7,385 bases of DNA from an uncultured Ruminococcus sp. (GCA_947177345.1 CAMWUB010000066.1:1-7385), one strand, 5' to 3'. Numbered from the stretch's first letter, positions 1 to 6,843 are shown. A program made the numbers and translations. The notes: a model not told the origin generated them from the letters alone.

Positions 1-819
1 GTAAAATATCTATATAGACTTCCGGACGGTAATTATATTGAAACTGTTCTTATGCAATATAATTATGGTTACAGTATCTGTATATCTACACAGGTAGGCT
101 GTAAAATGGGTTGCCGGTTCTGTGCTTCGGCGATTGCCGGATTTGTACGGAATCTTCTTCCCTCTGAAATGCTTATGCAGATTTACGAAACTGAAAAAAA
201 TTCCGGTGTTAAAGTTTCCGGCGTGGTATTAATGGGAATCGGTGAACCTCTCGACAATTACCAGAATGTGACTAAATTTCTTTCATTGATTTCCGATAAG
301 AACGGAAATAATTTCAGTCTCCGGCATCTTTCGTTATCAACGTGCGGTATAGTCCCACGTATCTATGAACTCGCTGAACTGAAATACGGTCTCACCCTTT
401 CAGTATCGCTACATTGTGCCGATGATAAAGGGCGTTCAGAAATAATGCCGGTCAATAAAAAGTATAATATCGAAACACTTCTTGAAGCCTGTCGATACTA
501 TATAAAATCTACCGGACGGCGTATTACTTTTGAATACGCTGTCATTGAAAATGTCAATTCCTCTGACCGTGATGCAGACAGATTAGCAGATTTGCTTAGA
601 GGTATCAACTGTCATGTTAATCTTATTCCGGTCAATAAGGTCAGGGAAAGAAATTACCGGACTGTCCGGACAGAAGTAAATTCATTTGCGGAACGTCTTG
701 GCAGTAAGGGTATAAACGCTACTATCAGGCGTACTCTTGGTAGCGATATTGAAGCGGCTTGCGGTCAGTTAAGGCGTGATGTCGCTGAAAAATCAAGAAA
801 TGGAGGTGCGGATTTTTGA
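1..819 (+). CDS. rlmN: Dual-specificity 23S rRNA/tRNA adenine-C2 methyltransferase RlmN (5' partial)
   Basis: Radical-SAM enzyme that methylates C2 of an adenine in 23S rRNA and in tRNA. The frame is open from base 1 and its first residues (VKYLYRLPDGNYIETV) match the family, so the ATG at 52 is internal and the real start lies upstream. The window holds 272 residues, and roughly 75–85 N-terminal residues are missing judging by the usual ~350. Visible landmarks, numbered from base 1: the iron-sulfur motif CxxxCxxC at Cys34/38/41; the upstream catalytic Cys27 (equivalent to E. coli Cys118); a GIGEPLDN SAM-site motif near 79–86 (usually GMGEP); SLHC where SLHA is usual; NLIPVN; and the C-terminal methyl-accepting Cys254 in AACGQL. 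Both mechanistic cysteines are present, so the enzyme should be active. The stop codon overlaps the prpC start by 4 nt, which suggests co-transcription and translational coupling. Identity is very secure. Confidence 0.97.
   Translation, partial: VKYLYRLPDGNYIETVLMQYNYGYSICISTQVGCKMGCRFCASAIAGFVRNLLPSEMLMQIYETEKNSGVKVSGVVLMGIGEPLDNYQNVTKFLSLISDKNGNNFSLRHLSLSTCGIVPRIYELAELKYGLTLSVSLHCADDKGRSEIMPVNKKYNIETLLEACRYYIKSTGRRITFEYAVIENVNSSDRDADRLADLLRGINCHVNLIPVNKVRERNYRTVRTEVNSFAERLGSKGINATIRRTLGSDIEAACGQLRRDVAEKSRNGGADF
802..806 (+). promoter_or_regulatory. Ribosome binding site for prpC (supports a TTG start)
   Basis: GGAGG lies 9 nt before the TTG at 816, inside the end of rlmN. It is the strongest Shine-Dalgarno match nearby. 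No ATG in the prpC frame exists before the conserved N-terminus, so this site fixes the TTG start. Confidence 0.85.
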
Positions 820-1544
820 GATTCAAATCCGGCTCGGATATCGGTCTGAAACGAGACGAAAATCAGGACGCTGTACGGTGCGAGTATTTCGGTGATAACG
901 TTCTTGCGGTCGTATGCGATGGTATGGGTGGTGAAAATTCCGGCAAAGAAGCAAGTACAATTGCCATAGAGGAATTTTTTCTGAGATTTTCGAAGGGCTA
1001 CAATGAAAGTCTCAGTGATGAGGAAATCCGTAAACTTCTGATTGCATCAGTTTCGGCTGCAAATTCCGTAATTTATACCAGTGCAAAATTGAATTATAAA
1101 AATTTCGGCATGGGTACAACCTGTGTAGCTTCATTTGTAACAGATAAGTCAGCATTTATCGCAAATGTAGGCGACAGCAGGGCATATCTTATAGTGGAAA
1201 ATGAAGGCATTTTCCGCATAACTACAGACCATAACGTAGCGTCACTACTTTACGAACAGGGCAGAATCACCAAGGAAGAGGCAGAAACTCATCCTCAGAA
1301 ACATATGCTTGTAAAAGCTGTCGGTGTTGAACAGACTGTTCAGGCGGATACATTCATACTTGATTATGAAAATTCAATCCGTCTGCTGTTGTGTTCTGAC
1401 GGACTTTCAGGCTACTGCACTGATGAGGAAATCTATGATGTTATCATGTCTTCAGATTATGATAATGTCACTGAAAATCTTATAGCCCTTGCACTTGAAA
1501 AAGGCGGTCGTGATAACGTGACTGTTGCGGTAATTTATGAGTAA
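816..1544 (+). CDS. prpC: PP2C-family protein phosphatase PrpC/Stp
   Basis: Metal-dependent Ser/Thr phosphatase that removes phosphate from the PASTA kinase encoded next door and from its substrates in the cytosol. The 242-residue length is normal for bacterial Stp/PrpC. The PPM signature motifs appear in order: RDENQD (metal-binding Asp18), CDGMGG (Asp35), VGDSRAY (Asp120), TTDHN, CSDGLSGY (Asp195) and GGRDNVTVAV (Asp233). There is no signal peptide or membrane segment. Translation starts at TTG 816, overlapping the rlmN stop as TTGA, with GGAGG 9 nt upstream. The following prkC has its ribosome binding site just after this gene's stop. The phosphatase–kinase pairing is the standard Firmicute arrangement and argues for stp/prpC rather than another PP2C such as SpoIIE or RsbU. 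The symbol stp is used in some species. Confidence 0.96.
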   Translation: MRFKSGSDIGLKRDENQDAVRCEYFGDNVLAVVCDGMGGENSGKEASTIAIEEFFLRFSKGYNESLSDEEIRKLLIASVSAANSVIYTSAKLNYKNFGMGTTCVASFVTDKSAFIANVGDSRAYLIVENEGIFRITTDHNVASLLYEQGRITKEEAETHPQKHMLVKAVGVEQTVQADTFILDYENSIRLLLCSDGLSGYCTDEEIYDVIMSSDYDNVTENLIALALEKGGRDNVTVAVIYE

Positions 1545-1546
1545 AC

Positions 1547-1552
1547 AGGAGG
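1547..1552 (+). promoter_or_regulatory. Ribosome binding site deciding the prkC start
   Basis: AGGAGG lies 11 nt before the ATG at 1564. The earlier in-frame ATG at 1537 has no Shine-Dalgarno upstream and would add nine residues (MSKQEEKRG) before the family-like beginning MDKYIGKKLDGRYEI. The 1564 start is therefore preferred. Confidence 0.7.
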
Positions 1553-1563
1553 AAAAAAGAGGA

Positions 1564-3939
1564 ATGGATAAGTACATTGGCAAAAAACTTGACGGGAGAT
1601 ATGAAATCACCGAACTTATAGGCGTTGGCGGTATGGCTGAAGTCTATAAGGGTATCGACGTAATGGATCATAAGGAAGTTGCAATCAAGATTCTTAAAAA
1701 GGAATATGCGGAAAATGAAGAATTTCTCCGCAGATTCAGAAACGAATCAAAAGCTATTGCAGTTCTTTCACATCCGAATATCGTTAAAATTTATGATGTT
1801 GGCTTTTCTGAAAAGATTCAGTATATCGTTATGGAGTATATCGACGGTATCACCCTCAAGGAGTATATCGAAGAAGAAAAAGTCCTTACATGGAAAGATA
1901 CCGTACATTTTGTGATTCAGATTTTAAGAGCATTACATCACGCACACGATAAAGGCATAGTACACCGTGATATAAAGCCACAGAATATCATGATGTTCAC
2001 TGACGGTACTATAAAAGTCATGGATTTCGGCATAGCAAAATTTGCTCGTGAAGAGGGCAAGACCGCTACAGACCAGGCCATAGGAAGCGTACATTATATA
2101 AGTCCAGAGCAGGCAGGCGGTGAAGTTACCGATGCAAGAAGTGATATTTATTCCGTCGGTGCTATGATGTATGAAATGCTTACAGGTAGTAAGCCTTTCG
2201 ATAATGATAATCCTGTAGCAATCGCTGTAATGCATATGCAGGAAGAGGCAGAACGTCCGAAAGCTCTGAATCAGGAAATTCCCGACGGTCTCGAAGAAAT
2301 AGTATTAAGGGCTATGGAAAAAAATCCTGACGACAGATACCAGTCTACCGCCGAAATGATGAGTGACCTTGATGCTTTCAAAGTTAATCCTAATATGACT
2401 TTCGGATATTATCAGGAAGAAGATGAAGATGATTTCGAAGATGAATACGTTCCGGAAGCAATCAATGAAGAGGTAGTCGAAGAAGAGGAAAACGGTAAAG
2501 GCAAAAAGAAAACTAAAGTTGCTGACCCACCGTCAAACCGTGGTAAAAGACAACCGGCTGTTGAAGACGGTTACGACGATGAATACGACGAAGACGAAGA
2601 ACCGGAAAGAGCCTCACTGGTTGTACCTGTACTTACTGCTATAGTAGTTGTTGTTATTATCGTTGCTGTAATATTTGTCGCTACACTTCTCAGCGGACTT
2701 ATAAAAGGCGACGGTCAGACCAATGATTTCAGAATGCCTGATTTCTATGGTATGGATTACAATGCAGCAGTAAGCCAGTACGGAAATAACATTCAGTTTG
2801 AAATGGACGGTTCAGACTACAACGAACTTGACGAAGGTCTTATATTTGAACAAAGTGTTGACCCCGGTACAGAATTTAAACGTGGTGATACTCTTAAGGT
2901 AAAAATCAGTAAGGGTATGGAAACCGTTGAAGTTCCTAACGTTACTAATATGAATTCAGAACTCGCAAGAGACCAGCTTACACAACGTGGTCTGAAATGT
3001 GAAATCAAGAACTCCGCAAGTACAGAAATTCAGAAAGGTTATGTAATCAATACCGAACCTGAAGTAGGTACAGAAGTTCATAAGGGTGCTACTATTGTAG
3101 TTTACGTAAGTATGGGTGTAGATGCAGGTCAGGTAAGTGTTGACGATTATGTAGGTCAGATTGCTGACGATGCTGTAACACTCGCTGAATATGCAGGACT
3201 CAAACCGGTAACAGAACTTAAAGCATCATATGAGACAGAAGGCAAAGTTATTGAACAGAGTATCGCAAAGGGTGCTAAGGTAGACGAAGGCACTGAAATT
3301 ATCCTTTATGTAAGTAACGGTGTAGCTCCTGACGGTGAAATTCCGTTTACAGTACCGTTCCCTGAAAGGGCTAACGGCAGATTTGTAATTGACTTTGTAA
3401 TCACTAACGAAGACGGCACAACTTCAACAGATTCAACTAATACACTTCTTATTCCTGAAATGAATCAGGTAAGCCAGCCTGTAAAGGGTTCAGGTGAAAA
3501 CGTATCTGTAGTAGTAGTTCTCACGAACATGAATACAGGCGTAAGAGCTCAGATTGGTTCATACTTCTTCAACTTCGCAACAGGTGAAGTTACTGTACAG
3601 TCAGAAGATATAAACGCTGCATTCCTTGCTGTAGGTGGTATAACTGAAGAAACTCAGACACCAGCCGAAACTACTACAACAACTACTGAATATATCGTAC
3701 CGATACCGGAAACAACAACAACTACAACGACAGAATATTATTACGAACCGGAATATACAGACCCACCGTATGAAGAACCTGAAACGACAACAACTACTAC
3801 AACAACAGAATATTATTACGAAGAACCAGAAGTAACAACAACTGCTTTTGACCCGTCATTAATAGGTGAGTTCTACCGTGATGCCGGTGATGGTTACGGA
3901 TATTTCGATATATACGGTAACTACTATACGTATAATTAA
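1564..3939 (+). CDS. prkC: PASTA-domain membrane Ser/Thr protein kinase PrkC/PknB
   Basis: Single-pass membrane kinase that senses peptidoglycan fragments outside and phosphorylates cytosolic targets. The product is 791 residues from the ATG at 1564 (800 if 1537 is used). The Hanks-type kinase domain spans about 13–270: Gly loop GVGGMAEVYKG (20–30), Lys42, Glu61, HRDIKPQN with catalytic Asp136, DFG Asp154, activation segment GSVHYISPEQA, and DARSDIYSVG. A strongly acidic juxtamembrane linker (about 284–347) with a short KGKKKTK patch follows, then one transmembrane helix (about 352–376). Three PASTA repeats lie outside (about 391–451, 455–518, 524–586), followed by a ~100-residue beta-rich domain (about 591–691). 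Then come three Thr runs (703–708, 717–723, 741–748), each followed by Glu-Tyr, and a Gly/Tyr-rich end. The stop overlaps the rsgA ATG by 1 nt. All catalytic residues are present. The Thr-rich tail is unlike Bacillus PrkC. Confidence 0.96.
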   Translation: MDKYIGKKLDGRYEITELIGVGGMAEVYKGIDVMDHKEVAIKILKKEYAENEEFLRRFRNESKAIAVLSHPNIVKIYDVGFSEKIQYIVMEYIDGITLKEYIEEEKVLTWKDTVHFVIQILRALHHAHDKGIVHRDIKPQNIMMFTDGTIKVMDFGIAKFAREEGKTATDQAIGSVHYISPEQAGGEVTDARSDIYSVGAMMYEMLTGSKPFDNDNPVAIAVMHMQEEAERPKALNQEIPDGLEEIVLRAMEKNPDDRYQSTAEMMSDLDAFKVNPNMTFGYYQEEDEDDFEDEYVPEAINEEVVEEEENGKGKKKTKVADPPSNRGKRQPAVEDGYDDEYDEDEEPERASLVVPVLTAIVVVVIIVAVIFVATLLSGLIKGDGQTNDFRMPDFYGMDYNAAVSQYGNNIQFEMDGSDYNELDEGLIFEQSVDPGTEFKRGDTLKVKISKGMETVEVPNVTNMNSELARDQLTQRGLKCEIKNSASTEIQKGYVINTEPEVGTEVHKGATIVVYVSMGVDAGQVSVDDYVGQIADDAVTLAEYAGLKPVTELKASYETEGKVIEQSIAKGAKVDEGTEIILYVSNGVAPDGEIPFTVPFPERANGRFVIDFVITNEDGTTSTDSTNTLLIPEMNQVSQPVKGSGENVSVVVVLTNMNTGVRAQIGSYFFNFATGEVTVQSEDINAAFLAVGGITEETQTPAETTTTTTEYIVPIPETTTTTTTEYYYEPEYTDPPYEEPETTTTTTTTEYYYEEPEVTTTAFDPSLIGEFYRDAGDGYGYFDIYGNYYTYN
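3667..3843 (+). repeat. Thr-run coding repeats in the prkC tail
   Basis: Three imperfect units each encode Glu, a run of Thr (6, 7 then 8), and Glu-Tyr; the last two read ETnEYYYE. The threonines use ACA, ACT and ACG in mixed order, so this is not a pure trinucleotide tract. That points to selection for the peptide rather than simple slippage. Prolines and acidic residues separate the runs (VPIP; EPEYTDPPYEEP). The unit lies outside the membrane and resembles the Thr-rich linkers of Firmicute surface proteins. Confidence 0.85.
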
Positions 3940-4811
3940 TGGATAAGGCTGTAAAAAGCGGAATCATAACAAAATGCTTAGGGGGTCTCTACACCGTGGA
4001 GACCCCTGACGGTATTTTTGATTGCAAAGCAAGAGGAATTTTCCGCAATCGTGGTGATAATCTGTATACAGGCGATAACGTTGAAATAACAGATGGTGTT
4101 ATTTCCGGAATCCTGAACAGAAAAAACTGTATAATAAGACCTCCTCTTGCAAACTTAGACCAGCTTATATTTGTAGTTTCGACGTGTAGCCCGTCGCCTA
4201 ACTATCTTATACTTGATAAGTTCATTGCTATTGCGGAGTATAAGAACATAACTCCGGTAGTCGTGATAACAAAGACGGATTTAGGCGACAGTACGGAAAT
4301 AAAAAAAATATATCGGAATATCGGAATAGATGTCATTGAAATTGATTATCAGAATCCGGAAACTGTCTCGGCTGTAAGGGAAATTTTTAAAGGTAAGATA
4401 AGTGCATTGACAGGTAATTCCGGAGCAGGTAAATCAACGCTTCTGAACGCCGTTGACACTACACTGAATATCCCTACCGCTGAAATAAGTAAGAAACTCG
4501 GCAGAGGCAGACATACAACACGTCATGCACAGCTTTACAAGCTGACGGATGGCGGATATATTGCCGATACAGCAGGATTTTCAACTTTCGATACGAACAG
4601 TTACGACATCATACGCAAAGAGGATTTAGCAGACTGTTTCCGTGAGTTCCGTGAATATAATGACTGTCGTTTCCGTGACTGTTCGCATACGTGCGAAAAG
4701 GGCTGTAAGGTCATTGAGGCACTTAATGACGGGAAAATTTCCGTAAGCCGTCATGAAAGTTACTGTACCATGTACGAAGAAGCGAAACAGTTAAAGGAAT
4801 GGGAATTATGA
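3939..4811 (+). CDS. rsgA: Ribosome small-subunit biogenesis GTPase RsgA (YloQ/CpgA)
   Basis: Circularly permuted GTPase that helps late maturation of the 30S subunit. The 290-residue length is typical. An N-terminal OB-fold (about 1–65) includes the family motif CKARGIFR. The GTPase motifs run in permuted order: G4 TKTD (111–114), then G1 GNSGAGKS (159–166), the G2 region GRGRHTT (188–194) and G3 DTAG (210–213). A C-terminal zinc site of form CX4CXHX5C is complete (Cys243, Cys248, His250, Cys256). The ATG at 3939 overlaps the prkC stop as TAATG, and no clear ribosome binding site precedes it, so translation probably depends on coupling to prkC. The gene order fits the family: CpgA has been reported as a substrate of PrkC/PrpC in Bacillus. 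A GC-rich inverted repeat lies about 43 nt into the gene. Confidence 0.96.
   Translation: MDKAVKSGIITKCLGGLYTVETPDGIFDCKARGIFRNRGDNLYTGDNVEITDGVISGILNRKNCIIRPPLANLDQLIFVVSTCSPSPNYLILDKFIAIAEYKNITPVVVITKTDLGDSTEIKKIYRNIGIDVIEIDYQNPETVSAVREIFKGKISALTGNSGAGKSTLLNAVDTTLNIPTAEISKKLGRGRHTTRHAQLYKLTDGGYIADTAGFSTFDTNSYDIIRKEDLADCFREFREYNDCRFRDCSHTCEKGCKVIEALNDGKISVSRHESYCTMYEEAKQLKEWEL
3982..4006 (+). other. GC-rich inverted repeat inside the rsgA 5' coding region
   Basis: GGGGTCTC (3982–3989) and GAGACCCC (3999–4006) form a perfect 8-bp stem with a 9-nt spacer. It can be extended by G·U pairs inside and outside. A weaker stem follows (GATTGC 4020–4025 with GCAATC 4045–4050). No U tract directly follows, so it is not an intrinsic terminator. 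An 8-bp match of this spacing may occur by chance in a window this size, and the bases encode conserved RsgA residues. Confidence 0.4.
4793..4798 (+). promoter_or_regulatory. Ribosome binding site deciding the thiN start
   Basis: AAAGGA lies 9 nt before the ATG at 4808 but directly abuts the earlier in-frame ATG at 4799, leaving no spacer for that codon. The spacing favours 4808, which also gives a classic ATGA overlap with the rsgA stop. Confidence 0.7.
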
Positions 4812-5419
4812 CCGTTATAATATTTGCCGGTGGTGAAATCCGGAATTATGATTTTATAGACATAAAAGCCGATTTGGTGATATGTGCCGACAAGGGAATT
4901 ATACACGCTGAAAAACTCGGTATAACTCCGGATATAATAACCGGCGATTTTGATTCATATACCTGTGAAATTCCGGTATGTCGTGAAGTTTTCCGGAGTG
5001 TTCCGGAAAAGGACGATACAGACACTATGCTTGCTTTGAAACTCGCTCTCGAAAGAGGTGCGGATAATATAAGACTTTACGGAGCTACAGGCGGACGTTT
5101 TGACCATACGTTTGCTAACGTACAGGCTCTTATATACGCTTACAAGCATGAATGCAAAATGTCAATATATGACGAAAGTAATATAATTACGGTACAGGGG
5201 ATAGGAACTGAAAAATATGAAAAATACAAGGACTGGTATTTTTCAGTATTTGCATTGACTGAAAAACTTCACGTTAAAAAAATGACCGGTGTTAAATATC
5301 CGGTAGAAGATTATATTTTTACACAAAGTTTTCCGTTAGGTGTAAGCAATGAAATAACTGATACAGCAGTTGTAACTATTGAAAAAGGTTTAGCTTTGAT
5401 TGTAAGGTCGGGAAGATAG
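4808..5419 (+). CDS. thiN: Thiamine pyrophosphokinase ThiN (YloS type)
   Basis: Cytosolic enzyme that transfers pyrophosphate from ATP to thiamine, giving thiamine pyrophosphate; it serves salvage of imported thiamine. The product is 203 residues from the preferred ATG at 4808 (206 from 4799), close to the family length. The N-terminal catalytic domain shows CADKGIIHAEKLGITPD, then GDFDS (Asp47, Asp49), the DDTDT acidic motif (about 69–73), and GATGGRFDH (Arg97, Asp99, His100). The C-terminal thiamine-binding beta domain ends with a GVSNE motif (about 178–182) and a G-L-A-L-I-V strand. The start overlaps the rsgA stop by 4 nt (ATGA). In Bacillus, rpe sits between rsgA and thiN, but here they are directly joined. 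No THI-box riboswitch is visible within the operon, so expression probably follows the operon promoter upstream of the window. Confidence 0.94.
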   Translation: MTVIIFAGGEIRNYDFIDIKADLVICADKGIIHAEKLGITPDIITGDFDSYTCEIPVCREVFRSVPEKDDTDTMLALKLALERGADNIRLYGATGGRFDHTFANVQALIYAYKHECKMSIYDESNIITVQGIGTEKYEKYKDWYFSVFALTEKLHVKKMTGVKYPVEDYIFTQSFPLGVSNEITDTAVVTIEKGLALIVRSGR

Positions 5420-5463
5420 GAACAAATCTCCGTTTGCTGAATATAATAAAAGTATATCAGTGA

Positions 5464-5470
5464 AGGGAGG
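5464..5470 (+). promoter_or_regulatory. Strong ribosome binding site for spoVM
   Basis: AGGGAGG lies 7 nt before the GTG at 5478. Such a strong, well-spaced site in a 58-nt intergenic gap is the main non-homology evidence that the tiny GTG frame downstream is translated. Confidence 0.8.
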
Positions 5471-5477
5471 ATACATA

Positions 5478-5561
5478 GTGAAAATTGTAGTGATACGCAG
5501 TCCGAAATTTCTTTCCGGCTTTCTGAGGGTGATTTTCAGGATAAAAAAAGAACAGGAATAA
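5478..5561 (+). CDS. spoVM: Stage V sporulation protein SpoVM (27 aa)
   Basis: Tiny amphipathic peptide which, in Bacillus, lies on the convex outer-forespore membrane and anchors SpoIVA to start spore-coat assembly. This 27-residue frame starts at GTG and aligns without gaps to my memory of the 26-residue B. subtilis protein. Met1-Lys2, Ile6, Pro9-Lys10-Phe11-Leu12, Gly14 and Arg17 match, and Arg7 replaces Lys. Pro9 is known to be important for its membrane-curvature localisation in Bacillus. The C-terminus is basic (RIKK) and then ends EQE. Gene position agrees too: spoVM follows thiN in Bacillus. A strong ribosome binding site is 7 nt upstream and a terminator begins 2 nt after the stop. 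A TATAAT sequence (5442–5447) lies upstream without a convincing -35, so a dedicated mother-cell promoter is not established. The gene is short enough to be missed by automatic annotation. Confidence 0.9.
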   Translation: MKIVVIRSPKFLSGFLRVIFRIKKEQE

Positions 5562-5562
5562 T

Positions 5563-5591
5563 AAAAAGAGGCTATAAAAAGCCTCTTTTTT
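5563..5591. terminator. Bidirectional intrinsic terminator between spoVM and tyrS
   Basis: AAAAAGAGGC (5563–5572) and GCCTCTTTTT (5581–5590) form a perfect 10-bp stem around an 8-nt A-rich loop. The A and T runs inside the stem give a U tract in whichever direction it is transcribed. It starts 2 nt after the spoVM stop, and on the other strand it begins 2 nt after the tyrS stop codon. It should therefore end both convergent transcripts. Confidence 0.9.
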
Positions 5592-5593
5592 GT

Positions 5594-6808
5594 TTATATT
5601 ACAGCAATTTTCTTGAATGCCTTTTTACCTTTGCGGATAATGACACCGTCAGGGGTAATCTGTGATTTAGGGTCAGTGATTTTTTCGTCGTTGACGGTGA
5701 TACCGCCTTGCTGTACAAGTCTTCTTGCCTCAGATACCGACGGAGCAAGTCCGGATTTAACAATAAGATTCAGAAGACCTATTTTTCCGTCTGTGAGGTC
5801 ACCGGCGGAAATTTCAGCTACAGGCATATTTTCATCTGAACCGCTTCCGCCGAAAAGTGCCTTAGATGCGGTTTTAGCTTTTTCTGCCTCTTCCTCACCG
5901 TGTACGAGTTTTGTGAGTTCATAGGCAAGAAGTTCCTTAGCCTTATTGAATCCTGCTCCTTCAAGAGTTTTTTCCATTTCCTCTATTTCCTCAACTGGTA
6001 CGAATGTAAGCATTTTCAGGCACTTGATAACGTCAGCGTCGGCGACGTTCCGCCAGTACTGGAAAAATTCATAAGGAGTAGTTTTTTCAGGGTCAAGCCA
6101 TACCGCACCTTTTTCGGTCTTACCCATTTTCTTGCCCTCGCTGTTGAGGAGAAGCGTTATTGTCATTGCGTAAGCGTCCTTGCCGAGTTTACGACGGATA
6201 AGTTCAGTACCACCCAGCATATTACTCCACTGGTCATCACCACCGAACTGCATATTACAACCGTAATCCTGAAAGAGTTTATAGAAATCGTAACTTTGCA
6301 TAATCATGTAGTTAAATTCAAGGAACGAAAGACCTCTTTCCATACGCTGTTTGTAACATTCAGCGGTAAGCATACGGTTTACACTGAAACATGCACCTAC
6401 TTCACGGAGCAGGTCAATATAATTCAGATTCATAAGCCAGTCGGCGTTATTGACCGCTATCGCTTTACCGTCCGAAAAGTCAATAAAATGGCTCATCTGT
6501 TTTTTGAAACATTCAATATTATGCTGAATCGTTTCCGGGGTGAGCATTTTTCGCATATCGGTTTTTCCGGAGGGGTCACCAATCATACCAGTACCACCAC
6601 CGAGAAGTACGATAGGTTTGTTACCAGCCATCTGAAGTCTTTTCATAAGACAAAGTGCCATGAAGTGACCGACGTGCAGACTGTCAGCAGTAGGGTCAAA
6701 ACCGATATAAAAAGTAGCCTCGCCCTTGTTTATGAGTTCTTCAATTTCCTTTTCGTCGGTGAGCTGTGCAAGAAGTCCACGCCGACGGAGTTCTTCAAAA
6801 GTAGTCAT
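5594..6808 (-). CDS. tyrS: Tyrosyl-tRNA synthetase TyrS
   Basis: Class I aminoacyl-tRNA synthetase that charges tRNA-Tyr in the cytosol. The 404-residue length is normal. The Rossmann catalytic domain has Tyr34 in the opening motif FYIGFDPTADSLHVGH, with HVGH (45–48) as the HIGH motif. GGTGMIGDPSGKTDMRKML follows, then the tyrosine-pocket segment FNYMIMQSYDF (Tyr167, Gln171, Asp174), GGDDQWSN (about 189–196) and KMGKT (227–231) as the KMSKS loop. An alpha-helical anticodon region follows. A C-terminal S4 RNA-binding domain (about 343–404) includes SEARRLVQQGGITVN. An AAAGGAG ribosome binding site (6817–6823) lies 8 nt before the ATG. The gene converges on spoVM and shares its terminator. Only 40 nt separate it from the upstream reading frame, and no T-box specifier or antiterminator sequence is apparent there, which is unusual for a Firmicute tyrS. 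Confidence 0.97.
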   Translation of the reverse strand: MTTFEELRRRGLLAQLTDEKEIEELINKGEATFYIGFDPTADSLHVGHFMALCLMKRLQMAGNKPIVLLGGGTGMIGDPSGKTDMRKMLTPETIQHNIECFKKQMSHFIDFSDGKAIAVNNADWLMNLNYIDLLREVGACFSVNRMLTAECYKQRMERGLSFLEFNYMIMQSYDFYKLFQDYGCNMQFGGDDQWSNMLGGTELIRRKLGKDAYAMTITLLLNSEGKKMGKTEKGAVWLDPEKTTPYEFFQYWRNVADADVIKCLKMLTFVPVEEIEEMEKTLEGAGFNKAKELLAYELTKLVHGEEEAEKAKTASKALFGGSGSDENMPVAEISAGDLTDGKIGLLNLIVKSGLAPSVSEARRLVQQGGITVNDEKITDPKSQITPDGVIIRKGKKAFKKIAVI

Positions 6809-6843
6809 AATTTTTTCTCCTTTATGTTAATTTATTTATAAGT

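Noticed and set aside
1537..1563. ATG at 1537 as the prkC start, overlapping prpC
   Set aside because: No Shine-Dalgarno precedes it, while AGGAGG precedes 1564, where the family-like N-terminus begins. It remains possible through translational coupling.
1933..2235. 100-codon minus-strand frame inside prkC
   Set aside because: It lies opposite the kinase catalytic loop, DFG and SPE motifs; no ribosome binding site or domain supports it.
3667..3843. CRISPR or minisatellite reading of the ACA/ACT-rich tract
   Set aside because: Units are imperfect, in frame, and explained as Thr-run codons of the kinase tail; there are no constant repeats with unique spacers.
4311..4326. Tandem 8-nt repeat TATCGGAA in rsgA
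   Set aside because: Only two short copies inside coding sequence, encoding ordinary residues (YRNIGI); expected by chance.
5416..5447. SigE-like promoter before spoVM (ATA near 5416, AATATAAT at 5440–5447)
   Set aside because: The -10 is a partial match but the spacing to the ATA element is about 21 nt, too long, and AT-rich DNA gives such matches often.
5900..6841. Long 313-codon plus-strand open frame
   Set aside because: It is entirely antisense to tyrS, which has every class I synthetase motif. The product is rich in Phe, His, Thr and Ser with no recognisable domain, so it is a shadow of the codon pattern.
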